Positions 1 through 6,962 of a stretch of 19,714 nt of DNA are shown piece after piece. A program made the translations under genes and the position numbers. Origin of the DNA: Clostridiales bacterium UBA4644 (GTDB lineage: Bacteria; Bacillota; Clostridia; Oscillospirales; Butyricicoccaceae); contig DHMK01000052.1 of the NCBI GenBank assembly GCA_002405755.1, positions 1 through 19,714 on the forward strand. Reading direction: 5' to 3'. The stretch's first letter is position 1. Each line of letters starts with the position of its first letter. The notes under the pieces were generated by a model that had not been told where the DNA came from, searched no databases, and saw only the letters and a list, made by a program, of their open reading frames with translations.

Positions 1-28
1 GCGTTCTAACCAACTGAACTACTTGGCC
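1..28 (-). tRNA. partial tRNA, 5' end only, probably tRNA-Asp
   Basis: Read on the minus strand, bases 28 to 1 begin GGCCAAGTAGTTCAG and continue TTGGTTAGAACGC. This is an acceptor strand followed by a D-arm of the form common in Firmicutes tRNA-Asp. The anticodon lies outside the window, so the isotype is inferred from D-arm resemblance only. It lies 9 bases downstream of tRNA-Val and is probably co-transcribed with it; a Val-Asp order is common in Firmicutes tRNA clusters. Confidence 0.7.
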
Positions 29-37
29 ATGTTGCGA

Positions 38-114
38 TGGTGGGAACAACAGGGCTCGAACCTGTGACCCCATGCTTGTAAGGCATGTGCTCTGACCAGC
101 TGAGCTATGCTCCC
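38..114 (-). tRNA. tRNA-Val (anticodon UAC)
   Basis: A complete 77-nt cloverleaf on the minus strand. The acceptor stem GGGAGCA pairs with TGTTCCC, with discriminator A and an encoded CCA (38-40). The anticodon stem CATGC/GCATG encloses loop CTTACAA, giving anticodon TAC. The T-arm contains GGTTCGAGCC. It is driven by the consensus promoter at 137-165. Confidence 0.96.
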
Positions 115-136
115 GTTTTCCCTCAGCGCAAGAGTT

Positions 137-165
137 ATTATATCGGGTTCGAGCCCAAATGTCAA
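137..165 (-). promoter_or_regulatory. perfect consensus sigma-A promoter for the tRNA cluster
   Basis: On the minus strand TTGACA (160-165) and TATAAT (137-142) are separated by exactly 17 bases. Both hexamers match consensus completely, and the position about 23 bases upstream of tRNA-Val fits a stable-RNA promoter. The spacer carries GGGCTCGAACCC, which resembles a tRNA T-arm. Confidence 0.93.
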
Positions 166-183
166 GGCTATTTTCCCTTTTTT

Positions 184-1059
184 TCAGCCCTTTCGCAAAT
201 CTTCCAAATCCTTCCTGCTGAAGGTATAGACCTGATCGCAGAACTGGCAGGTCACGGAGATCTGCTCCTCCTCCCGGATGAGCCGGTCCAGCTCCTCCCG
301 GCCCATGCTGATCAGGGCAGACTCCACCTTCCGGCGGGAGCATTTACATTCATAGCACACCGGGTGCTCTTCCATCAGCATCAGGCCCATGCCGTCCAGA
401 AGCTCCTCCACCAGCTGGCGGATATTCATGCCGTGAGAAAGCTTGCCGGTAACGCTGCCCGTTTCCTGGATCCGGTATTCCAGCAGATCCACCAGCCCCT
501 CCGGCGCGCCGGGCATCAGCTGCAGCAGATAGCCGCCCGCACAGGTGACGCTCTGATCCTTCCCCACCAAAACGCCCAGGGCGCAAACCGTGGGGATCTG
601 TTCGCTGATCACATAGTAGGCCGCCACATCCTCGGCGATCTCGCCGGAGCGCAGCTCTACCCGGCCGGTAAAGGGCTCCCGTTCGCCGATGTCCTTTATG
701 ACCGTGAGGATGCCTTCCCGGCCAACGCCGCCGCCCACATCCAGATGACCGTCTGCCTTCAGAGGCAGGATCGCCGCCGGATTCTGCAGATAGCCCCGCA
801 CATTTCCCCGATTGTCGCTGACGGCGGTGATGCCGCCCAGCGGGCCATCTCCGCGGATCTGCAGCGTGACCGAGCCGTTTTCATATTTCAGATCGTTGCC
901 CATCATGGAGACGGCGGAAAGCGTCCGTCCCAGCGCGGCCGTTGCCAGCGGCAGAGTCTTGTGGATCTGCCGCGCCCGTTCCACGGTCTCCGTGGTCTGA
1001 ACGGCGGTGATCTTCACAAAGCCGTCCTTCGTCATTCCTCTGACAATAAAATCCTTCAT
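184..1059 (-). CDS. hslO: Hsp33 redox-regulated molecular chaperone
   Basis: This 291-residue protein matches Hsp33, a cytoplasmic holdase chaperone activated by oxidative stress through release of zinc and disulfide formation. The N-terminal part (KDFIVRGMTKDG, residues 2-13) and the GGYLLQLMPGA stretch near 175-185 are typical. The C-terminal redox switch is intact: C238-x-C240, then a 30-residue spacer, then C271-x-x-C274. An extra cysteine at 235 precedes the switch. Length agrees with the family. An AAAGGA-type ribosome binding site precedes the ATG at 1059. It is the last gene of the yerC - methyltransferase - hslO unit, 21 bases after the methyltransferase stop. No clear terminator separates it from the tRNA promoter. 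Confidence 0.96.
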   Translation of the reverse strand: MKDFIVRGMTKDGFVKITAVQTTETVERARQIHKTLPLATAALGRTLSAVSMMGNDLKYENGSVTLQIRGDGPLGGITAVSDNRGNVRGYLQNPAAILPLKADGHLDVGGGVGREGILTVIKDIGEREPFTGRVELRSGEIAEDVAAYYVISEQIPTVCALGVLVGKDQSVTCAGGYLLQLMPGAPEGLVDLLEYRIQETGSVTGKLSHGMNIRQLVEELLDGMGLMLMEEHPVCYECKCSRRKVESALISMGREELDRLIREEEQISVTCQFCDQVYTFSRKDLEDLRKG

Positions 1060-1080
1060 GCGTTCCGTCCTTTTCCAAGC

Positions 1081-1827
1081 TCAGGCCAGGGGCTTTTCCG
1101 CGATCAGCAGCAGGCGGCCCCGCGGCTCTTCCTTCTTCGACCCGGAGAGCGCCCGGGAAACGCGCTTCAGCCGCAGACCTGCGCCCTGCAGTGCCTGCCG
1201 CAGGGTGTCTGTGCTGTAAAAGCGCTGCTCATGCGCTTCTGTAAAGCGAATATACTTGTCATCCTCTCGACGGAACAGGTCCACCTGGTGGAAGGCCCGT
1301 CCGGAGCGCCGGTCAAAGCCGTACTGCCAGCTGGAGAAGCCTTCCTCGTCCTCCTGGACGCTGGCCGTGCCTGCCAGCGCTTCAAACATCTCCCGGGATT
1401 TCACATCAAACAGAAACACGCCGCCCGGCTCCAGAAACAGGCTCACCAGCGAAAAGGCCCGCTTCAGCTCCCGCAGGCCGGTGAGATAATTGACGCTGTC
1501 CATACAGCAGACGGCGGCGCGGACCGTTCCGTAAAGATCCAGCTCGTCCGCCCGCTGACAGATCCAGACCGGCGGGATCTCCAGCGCCCGGCATTTTTCC
1601 CGGGCAATATCCAGCATTTCCGGCGACGCGTCGCAGCCGATCATTTCATAGCCGCGCAGCGAAAGCAGGCGCGTCAGCGTACCTGTGCCGCAGCAAAGAT
1701 CCAGCACCAGCCCCTCCCGGATGTCTGCCCGGGCAAGCTCTGTGCAGAGCACATCGCAAAACCGCCGGTAGACCTCCGGGTCCATCAGGCTGTCGTAATA
1801 AGCCGCCAGAGAGGTATATGCGTTCAT
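1081..1827 (-). CDS. class I SAM-dependent methyltransferase
   Basis: A 248-residue Rossmann-fold methyltransferase. The N-terminus AAYYDSLMD is the usual lead-in of this small-molecule-type family. Motif I is VLDLCCGTGTL (about residues 41-51), and an acidic motif II follows in GCDASPEML. The substrate cannot be told from sequence. The open frame continues upstream, but ATG at 1827 is chosen because MNAYTSLAAYYDSLM is the conserved start and because it overlaps the yerC stop in an ATGA junction (1824-1827), indicating translational coupling. A methyltransferase next to yerC and hslO is compatible with a small housekeeping operon but does not assign a role. Confidence 0.85.
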   Translation of the reverse strand: MNAYTSLAAYYDSLMDPEVYRRFCDVLCTELARADIREGLVLDLCCGTGTLTRLLSLRGYEMIGCDASPEMLDIAREKCRALEIPPVWICQRADELDLYGTVRAAVCCMDSVNYLTGLRELKRAFSLVSLFLEPGGVFLFDVKSREMFEALAGTASVQEDEEGFSSWQYGFDRRSGRAFHQVDLFRREDDKYIRFTEAHEQRFYSTDTLRQALQGAGLRLKRVSRALSGSKKEEPRGRLLLIAEKPLA

Positions 1828-2117
1828 TCGCCGTCTTCCAGGCCGTCCAGCGCCCGGGCATAGCCGCCGTCGCCATACTGCAGGCTCCGGTTCACCCGGC
1901 TGATGGTGGCGGTGCTGGCGCCGGTGACCTCCACGATATCCGAATAAATGCAGCCCTCCCGCAGCAGCTGAGCCACCCAGAAGCGCTGCTTCATGGACAG
2001 CAGCTCCGTCACCGTGCAGAGATCCCGGAAAAAGTGATAGCACTCCTCCACGGAATCCAGCTTCAGGATCGCCTCAAAAAGCTGGTCCATATGTTCGTCG
2101 CGCAGCTTATTTCGCAT
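1824..2117 (-). CDS. yerC: YerC/YecD family TrpR-related DNA-binding protein
   Basis: A 97-residue protein of the YerC/YecD family, relatives of the tryptophan repressor. The core LCTVTELLSMKQRFWVA and the helix-turn-helix GASTATISRVNRSLQYG (near the C-terminus) are family hallmarks; the second helix carries the DNA-contacting TATISRVNR. The frame can start at GTG 2135, but ATG at 2117 is preferred because AAAGGGG lies 8-9 bases upstream of it. It heads a leftward operon from the promoter at 2181-2209. The three TTTCACTG repeats in its leader are candidate autoregulatory sites; that link is inference. The natural ligand of YerC proteins is not established to my knowledge. Confidence 0.9.
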   Translation of the reverse strand: MRNKLRDEHMDQLFEAILKLDSVEECYHFFRDLCTVTELLSMKQRFWVAQLLREGCIYSDIVEVTGASTATISRVNRSLQYGDGGYARALDGLEDGE

Positions 2118-2129
2118 TGCACAAGCCCC

Positions 2130-2153
2130 TTTCACTGTTTCACTGTTTCACTG
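2130..2153. repeat. three perfect tandem 8-bp repeats (TTTCACTG x3) in the yerC leader
   Basis: TTTCACTG occurs three times back to back (2130-2137, 2138-2145, 2146-2153). Read in the yerC direction it is CAGTGAAA three times, and the last copy runs into the AAAGGGG ribosome binding site. It sits about 20-45 bases downstream of the predicted transcription start. It could be an operator array, an RNA-level target, or a slippage-prone tract. Confidence 0.9.
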
Positions 2154-2180
2154 TATGCGTTCACAACTTCCCGCGTTACA

Positions 2181-2209
2181 GTTTAACACGGTAAAGGGTC
2201 TGTGTAAAG
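2181..2209 (-). promoter_or_regulatory. predicted sigma-A promoter for the yerC operon
   Basis: On the minus strand TTTACA (2204-2209) and TAAACT (2181-2186) are separated by 17 bases. The -35 matches 5 of 6 and the -10 matches 4 of 6. It lies about 65 bases upstream of the yerC start, with the TTTCACTG repeats in between. Confidence 0.6.
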
Positions 2210-2353
2210 AGCCTTTTGCCGGATTTTCCGTATTTCACGGACAGCTCCAAATAAAATCGTGGAATTTGCCCTGCGCTCCGCCTGGGGAAATCTCCTCATG
2301 CCGCCCTCCCCTTCTGCATAGATATAGACCACGAAAAAAGGAGGAGATCGCTT

Positions 2354-3127
2354 ATGAGACCGTTTCGACCGAGGATCGTGCTGCTGCACCACAAAAAGCT
2401 CGTTTTTACCGGCCTGGCTGCGCTTTTGGGCCTTTTGATCTGCGTTGCCTGTGTTTCTGCCAGAAGCATTCCAACGGCAGCCACCCTGCGGGAGCTTCCC
2501 ATTTACTGCGTTCAGAAGGAAACGCCCATCTGCGCCCTAAGCTTTGACGCGGCCTGGGGCAACGAGGATACCCAGCAGCTCATCGAGATCTTTGACAAAT
2601 ATCAGATCAAGACCACCTTCTTCGTGGTGGGCGAATGGGTGGATAAATACCCGGAATCGGTGCAGGCGCTCCACGACGCGGGGCATGAGGTGATGAATCA
2701 TTCCGACGATCATCCGTATTTTACCAAGCTCTCTGCCCAGCAGATGCAGGAGCAGCTCAGCGCCTGCAACGAAAAGATCGCCGCCATCACCGGAGAGACG
2801 CCGCTTCTGTTTCGTCCGCCCTACGGAGACTATAACGATACGGTGATCCGCACCGTGCGCGACTGCGGCATGTATGCCATCCAGTGGGATGTGGACAGTC
2901 TCGACTGGAAGGACCCCACGCCGGAGGAGATCTGCCGGCGCGTTTTGAAGCGGGTCCAGCCCGGCAGCATCATACTGTTTCACAATGCGGCAAAAAACAC
3001 GCCCGCCGCGCTGCCCTTCGTGATCGAAGGGCTCATCCAGCAGGGCTATGAGATCGTTCCGGTGAGCCAGCTGATCTATCGGGAGGATTTTACCATGGAC
3101 CACACCGGCAGGCAGATCCCAAACTGA
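2354..3127 (+). CDS. PdaB-like polysaccharide deacetylase (NodB domain), membrane-anchored
   Basis: A 257-residue protein of the carbohydrate esterase 4/NodB family, which removes N-acetyl groups from peptidoglycan or related glycans outside the membrane. A basic start and one hydrophobic segment (about residues 16-36) form a signal anchor. NodB motifs in order: SFDAAWG (D65), H116-x3-H120, RPPYGD (154-159), the QWDVDSLDW strand, and LFHNA (H210). The SFDAAWGNEDT form replaces the classic TFDDGP and is typical of the sporulation-associated PdaB branch in clostridia. The second Asp of the classic motif is Ala, as in that branch, so metal-dependent activity is uncertain. The start is supported by AAGGAGGAGATC before ATG 2354. 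Its 3' end overlaps a convergent gene by 52 bases. Confidence 0.9.
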   Translation: MRPFRPRIVLLHHKKLVFTGLAALLGLLICVACVSARSIPTAATLRELPIYCVQKETPICALSFDAAWGNEDTQQLIEIFDKYQIKTTFFVVGEWVDKYPESVQALHDAGHEVMNHSDDHPYFTKLSAQQMQEQLSACNEKIAAITGETPLLFRPPYGDYNDTVIRTVRDCGMYAIQWDVDSLDWKDPTPEEICRRVLKRVQPGSIILFHNAAKNTPAALPFVIEGLIQQGYEIVPVSQLIYREDFTMDHTGRQIPN

Positions 3128-3717
3128 CCCGCGCCCCGAAGCGCTCCCTCCGGCAGCAGCTGCGGCAGCTCCAATCCAAGCAGCTTCTGCCGGAGCAGCG
3201 CCGCCCCCAGGATCACGGCCAGAGCGATCCCCGCCGTCAGATAAAAGGGCGGATCCGGCCGCAGCGCTCTTGCCTTGGCCGGCGACATCCGCAGCCGGCG
3301 GGAGGAGAGCTGGATGCTTTGCCTTGCGAGCAGCAGCAGGACGCTCAGCGTGAAAAATCCCGTCAGCAGCCGCGGCAGCGCCGCCATCAGATAAGCGCCG
3401 CCCTCCGCGCCGGACACCAGAACTGCGGCCTCCGCCGCCAGCAAAAAGCCCTTGCCCAGCAGCGCCAAAAGCGCCCAGACGCCGCCCAGACGCAAAAATC
3501 CGGAAACGCACAGGGCCAGAAGCAGCAAAAGCTCCGGCCAAAGCAGCGCGGACAGGCTCTCCTGTGCCAGCCGGCTCTGCAGCAGGCTGCGGAGCCATGG
3601 GATCCCTGCGCCGCACAGGCTTCCCGCAACGGCGCCCAGCAGCACTGCGCACGCCGGCAGCAGCCACGGACGGGGGCGGGGCGCGGTCTTTTTTATTTCC
3701 TTCGTTTTCATCGTCAT
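3076..3717 (-). CDS. multipass membrane protein, candidate SpoIIM-like
   Basis: A 213-residue hydrophobic protein with about five membrane segments (near 16-36, 54-76, 79-101, 106-130 and 158-175). The pattern of a long helix, a GFLRLGG-type turn, then ALLGKGFLLAAEAAVLV resembles the core of the SpoIIM/DUF95 family, in which B. subtilis SpoIIM (214 residues) works in the DMP complex that drives engulfment. The match is by pattern only, so the name is tentative. GTG 3720, ATG 3717 and ATG 3711 are possible starts; AGGAT lies about 10 bases before them. The last 17 codons are antisense to the deacetylase end. It follows the hypothetical gene at 3783-4310 by 65 bases, probably in the same transcript. 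Confidence 0.55.
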   Translation of the reverse strand: MTMKTKEIKKTAPRPRPWLLPACAVLLGAVAGSLCGAGIPWLRSLLQSRLAQESLSALLWPELLLLLALCVSGFLRLGGVWALLALLGKGFLLAAEAAVLVSGAEGGAYLMAALPRLLTGFFTLSVLLLLARQSIQLSSRRLRMSPAKARALRPDPPFYLTAGIALAVILGAALLRQKLLGLELPQLLPEGALRGAGQFGICLPVWSMVKSSR

Positions 3718-3782
3718 CACCCGCTGCTATCCTATGGCCTGTCCCGCAGGATTAGAACCGGTACGGGGAAAACAGCTGTAAT

Positions 3783-4310
3783 TTACGGAAAAAGCAGCCG
3801 GTCAAGCGCTTCCGGAAAGCGCCTGTCGGCGTTCAGCTGGGCCCGGGTCAGCCCCAGCTGCCGGATGCGCCAGGTCAGCTCCTCCCGGAGCATAGCCTGA
3901 TATTCAGGCGATGGGGAATATTCGTGAAGAATGCATTCTCCCGCTTCTGCCGCCTGAGAAAGAATGAGAAACAGATCCGGGATCCGCTCCTCCCACAAAA
4001 CGGAAACAGGCTCCGGGCAGACCATCTCCGGCTCCCAGCCCGTTTTTCCGGTGAGAAAGCCTTCTTCCTTTACAGCGTAGAGAGAGCAGGCCTTTCCGCC
4101 ATAAATCCTTCGGAATGCGCCAGGGTAACACTCCCAAAGCACGGGCTGGCCCTCCTCTTCGTCCATGAGCAGATCAAAATCATCCTTGGGCACGCCGAAG
4201 CATAGAGCTGTAAGCCTGCCGCGGATGGCGTAAACATAGGGCGTCTGATGGGTGGAGGCTTGCGGGAGCAGCACGGTCAAACCGGAGACCTGAGAGGCGT
4301 GATACAGCAT
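3783..4310 (-). CDS. hypothetical protein with N-terminal LYHAS motif
   Basis: A 175-residue soluble protein that I cannot assign. It begins LYHASQVSGLTVLLPQAS, followed by HQTPYVYAIRG, an arrangement seen in small uncharacterised Firmicutes proteins and reminiscent of the first strand of ADP-ribosyltransferase-fold proteins. That resemblance is weak and no catalytic set is evident. The C-terminus is helical and charged (LREELTWRIRQLGL). AAAGGAG precedes ATG 4310 at good spacing. The only sequence between it and the upstream gene's terminator (4341-4380) is 30 bases, so it has no obvious promoter of its own. Confidence 0.7.
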   Translation of the reverse strand: MLYHASQVSGLTVLLPQASTHQTPYVYAIRGRLTALCFGVPKDDFDLLMDEEEGQPVLWECYPGAFRRIYGGKACSLYAVKEEGFLTGKTGWEPEMVCPEPVSVLWEERIPDLFLILSQAAEAGECILHEYSPSPEYQAMLREELTWRIRQLGLTRAQLNADRRFPEALDRLLFP

Positions 4311-4340
4311 TGCAATTTGCTCCTTTCTCAGCGGTTTCTG

Positions 4341-4380
4341 AAAAAATCACCCGGAAAAGCGGCTGGCTCTTCCGGGCGAT
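4341..4380 (-). terminator. rho-independent terminator of the leftward 4396-8443 operon
   Basis: On the minus strand an 11-bp stem, ATCGCCCGGAA with TTCCGGGTGAT (one G-T pair), encloses a 13-base loop and is followed by a run of six T. It lies directly after the stop of the membrane protein at 4396. Confidence 0.92.
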
Positions 4381-4395
4381 ACACTTGAACTGAGC

Positions 4396-5139
4396 TTACA
4401 TGGCCTTGATGGTGAAATACACCGCCGAGGCCAGAACATACACGCCGAGGACGATGCCGGCGATCAGCGCGGCGCTCCCCTTCAGCAGGGCGGCCAGCGC
4501 CAGCGCCGCCAGCGTCACCGCGCAGGTGAGCAAAATATAGCGCTTGTCATACTGCCGGCCCAGGATCGCATGGGTCAGCCGGCCTTCCTTTTTGGCCAGC
4601 AGCGCAAGGATCCCCGCGGCCACGCATAAAACGCCGGCCAGCAGGATCAGGGCCTTTCCCTCCAGAACGGAACGGTAGATGCAGTAGGCCGCGCTGATGG
4701 CCACCGCCTCCAGCACGCAGAAGGAAAAGAACTGCCGCTCATAAACATAAAACACCAGATACAGCACGGCGCACAGCGGCAGGAACACATAAACGATGTG
4801 CGCGCCGTTTTCCAGGCAGAAGCGCAGGATCAGGCAGCAGGCGCAGAATGCGCCGGAAAAAAGCGCATAGAGCGCCGTATTGAAGACCTGATCCCTCCGG
4901 AAGGTCCCTTTTTTGTGCTGCCTGTGCAGCAGCACCAGAAACAGCGCCGTCAGCGCGCCGCTGACCAGCGTCAGGATCAGGTTCACTCTGCGGCCCAGCA
5001 AAAAGGTGGTGCCGAAGGTCATCAGCTTGCTCAGCCAGGACATCCCCCAAAGCAGCAGGACCACAAAAACGAACACCGCCATAACGCGATTGGTCACCAG
5101 CTCCTGTGCCCGCTGTTTCTTCTGATTTTTCTCGTTCAA
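4396..5139 (-). CDS. multipass integral membrane protein, unknown function
   Basis: A 247-residue protein with a charged N-terminus (EKNQKKQRAQE) and about eight predicted membrane segments (near 17-38, 52-71, 87-107, 112-132, 136-156, 160-180, 199-217 and 222-243). No transporter or enzyme motif is visible. It starts 6 bases after the rsmE stop, so it is the last gene of that operon and is followed at once by a strong terminator. No function is proposed. Confidence 0.8.
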   Translation of the reverse strand: MNEKNQKKQRAQELVTNRVMAVFVFVVLLLWGMSWLSKLMTFGTTFLLGRRVNLILTLVSGALTALFLVLLHRQHKKGTFRRDQVFNTALYALFSGAFCACCLILRFCLENGAHIVYVFLPLCAVLYLVFYVYERQFFSFCVLEAVAISAAYCIYRSVLEGKALILLAGVLCVAAGILALLAKKEGRLTHAILGRQYDKRYILLTCAVTLAALALAALLKGSAALIAGIVLGVYVLASAVYFTIKAM

Positions 5140-5145
5140 TGAAGC

Positions 5146-5892
5146 TCACTCTCCGATGTCAAAATTGCCTGTTTGATACATGATGGCACAAACTGCCGCC
5201 ACCGGCGCCGTCTCGCAGCGAAGGATCCTGGGTCCGATGGACACGCAGCAAAGACCCGCCTCCTGCGCCTGCGCCGCCTCCTTTTCTGAAAACCCGCCCT
5301 CCGGGCCGGTGACGACAGAAAAGGCTCTGCCGTGCTGATGCTCCCGCAGAACCTGGGAAAGGCTCCGCCGGTTTTCTTTTTCATAAAGGAACAGGGTGCA
5401 TTCCGCGCCTTTCGCCATGGCGATGGCGGTATCGTAGGAAACGATCTCCCCCACCGTCACGGGCCGGGAGCGCTGGCATTGCTTGGAGGCCTCCAGCGCG
5501 ATCCGGGCATACCGCTGCTGCTTTTTCTGCCGGTCCTTTTCCTCCACCTTTACCACGCAGTATTGGGAAAGAAACGGCACGATATGCGAAGCGCCGCACT
5601 CCACCGCCTTCTGGATCAGATAATCAAACCGGTCGCCCTTGGAGAGTCCGGCATAGACCGTCACAAAGGCGGAGGGCTCGTTGTCAAAGGCCGAGGACGA
5701 CAGGATCCGCGCGGCGACGCGCCCCTTCTCCACCGTCTCCAGGCGGCACTGATAGGCTTGTCCGTTGTCGCAGCAGACGGTGATCTCCTCCCCGGGCCGC
5801 ATCCGCAAAACACGGGAAATATGCTGGGCGTTGCTTTCATCCAGCGTCAGCGATTCGCCGCTTACCTGCCCGGCAGAAACAAAAAAACGCAT
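5146..5892 (-). CDS. rsmE: 16S rRNA m3U1498 methyltransferase RsmE
   Basis: This 248-residue SPOUT-family enzyme methylates N3 of U1498 in 16S rRNA in the assembled small subunit. It has the N-terminal PUA-like part (RFFVSAG, HISRVLRMRPGEEI) and the C-terminal knot with its motifs: EASKQCQRSRPVTV, TGPEGGFSEKEA (near 193-204) and IGPRILRCETA (near 217-227). ATG 5892 is chosen over the longer open frame because GAGGAG lies 7-8 bases upstream and MRFFV is the conserved start. It follows prmA, a common pairing in Firmicutes, and also has its own promoter at 5918-5946. Confidence 0.96.
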   Translation of the reverse strand: MRFFVSAGQVSGESLTLDESNAQHISRVLRMRPGEEITVCCDNGQAYQCRLETVEKGRVAARILSSSAFDNEPSAFVTVYAGLSKGDRFDYLIQKAVECGASHIVPFLSQYCVVKVEEKDRQKKQQRYARIALEASKQCQRSRPVTVGEIVSYDTAIAMAKGAECTLFLYEKENRRSLSQVLREHQHGRAFSVVTGPEGGFSEKEAAQAQEAGLCCVSIGPRILRCETAPVAAVCAIMYQTGNFDIGE

Positions 5893-5917
5893 GAAGTTCT
5901 CCTCACAGCTAAAAGTT

Positions 5918-5946
5918 ATTATAACAAATAAAAAACGATTTGTCCA
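5918..5946 (-). promoter_or_regulatory. sigma-A promoter upstream of rsmE, internal to the operon
   Basis: On the minus strand TGGACA (5941-5946) and a perfect TATAAT (5918-5923) are separated by 17 bases, in the AT-rich 80-base gap between prmA and rsmE. It would let rsmE and the membrane gene be transcribed independently of the upstream genes. Confidence 0.85.
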
Positions 5947-5972
5947 TTCCAAAACCGATATTTCAGAAGTTT

Positions 5973-6959
5973 TTAGGAATTTTCTCCCTTACCGCGCATA
6001 CAACACAGCGTCACCCAGCCATCCCGGGCGATCTCGTTAACGATGACCATGCCTGCCTGGCGAAAGGCCCGGCGGACCTCCTCCGCCCGGGTATCAATGA
6101 TGCCGGAGAGGATCAGATGGCCGTCCTCCGCCAGCCAGCCGGGCAGATACGCCGCCATGGCGATGAGCACATCCGCCACGATATTGGCCAGGATCACATC
6201 GTAAGGCCCCTGTCCGCCCAGCTCCTGCCGCAGCGCCGGGTCGGAGAGCAGATCGCCGCAGCGGGTGCTGTAGCGCAGGCCGGACAGGCCGTTTTTATCC
6301 ATGTTCTCCGCCGTGACGCGCATGGCGTTTTCTTCGATGTCGCAGGCCAGCGCGTGCCGCCCGCCCAGCAGCAGCGCCGTACAGGCCAGAATACCGCTGC
6401 CGCAGCCCACGTCCAGGATCCGCGCCCCGTCCAGCGTCAGGGCGTCCAGCTGCTCCATGCACATCCGCGTGGTGGCGTGGGAGCCGGTACCGAAGCTGGA
6501 CGCGGGATCCATGGTCAGCAGCGCCCGCCCCTCCGGCACATGGGCCTCCTCCCAGCTGGGACAGACATAGAGCCGCCGGCCCACCGGGAAGGGCTTGTAA
6601 TACTGCTTCCAGTTGTTTTCCCAATCCTCGCTGCGGACAGGCGAGACCTCCAGCTTCAGGCTCCCGTAAAAGCCCGTTTCGTCCTGGGCCTTCATCTCCG
6701 CCAGCAGCGCGCCCATCTCCCGGAGCCGGCGCGCGCCGTCCTCATCCGGACTGAGATAACAGCAGACGGAAGGCTCCCGCCGGGGGTTATCGAACAGTTG
6801 TTCTTCAATATAGTCCCAACGCTTTACCGGCGCGTGGACAAAGTCCTCCACGGTCTGGGGATCGTCCACCGAGCAGCCGCCGGTGATCTCCGCCAGCTGA
6901 TCCGCCAGCAGCTCCGAGGCCTCATGAGTGGTGGTCACCCGCACTTCGATATAATCCAT
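5973..6959 (-). CDS. prmA: ribosomal protein L11 methyltransferase PrmA
   Basis: A 328-residue PrmA family enzyme that trimethylates lysines and the N-terminus of ribosomal protein L11. The N-terminal substrate-binding part starts DYIEVRVTTTHEASELL. The catalytic domain shows DPASSFGTGSHATTRMC (151-167), SAM motif I LDVGCGSGIL (182-191), the acidic CDIEENAM and the LANIVADVL motif (258-266). A somewhat extended segment near 60-95 accounts for length slightly above the usual 290-315. AGAGGA precedes ATG 6959, 3 bases after the upstream stop, so it is co-transcribed with the pyruvate-kinase-like gene. Confidence 0.95.
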   Translation of the reverse strand: MDYIEVRVTTTHEASELLADQLAEITGGCSVDDPQTVEDFVHAPVKRWDYIEEQLFDNPRREPSVCCYLSPDEDGARRLREMGALLAEMKAQDETGFYGSLKLEVSPVRSEDWENNWKQYYKPFPVGRRLYVCPSWEEAHVPEGRALLTMDPASSFGTGSHATTRMCMEQLDALTLDGARILDVGCGSGILACTALLLGGRHALACDIEENAMRVTAENMDKNGLSGLRYSTRCGDLLSDPALRQELGGQGPYDVILANIVADVLIAMAAYLPGWLAEDGHLILSGIIDTRAEEVRRAFRQAGMVIVNEIARDGWVTLCCMRGKGENS

Positions 6960-6962
6960 GCT

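Noticed and set aside
85..1863. A very long rightward open frame (592 residues) across hslO and the methyltransferase
   Set aside because: It is antisense to two well-supported genes, is low-complexity (His/Gln/Arg-rich), and comes from GC-rich codon structure.
2280..2353. A sporulation sigma-factor promoter before the PdaB-like gene
   Set aside because: CATAGATATA near 2318 is suggestive of a sporulation -10, but no matching -35 at the proper distance could be found.
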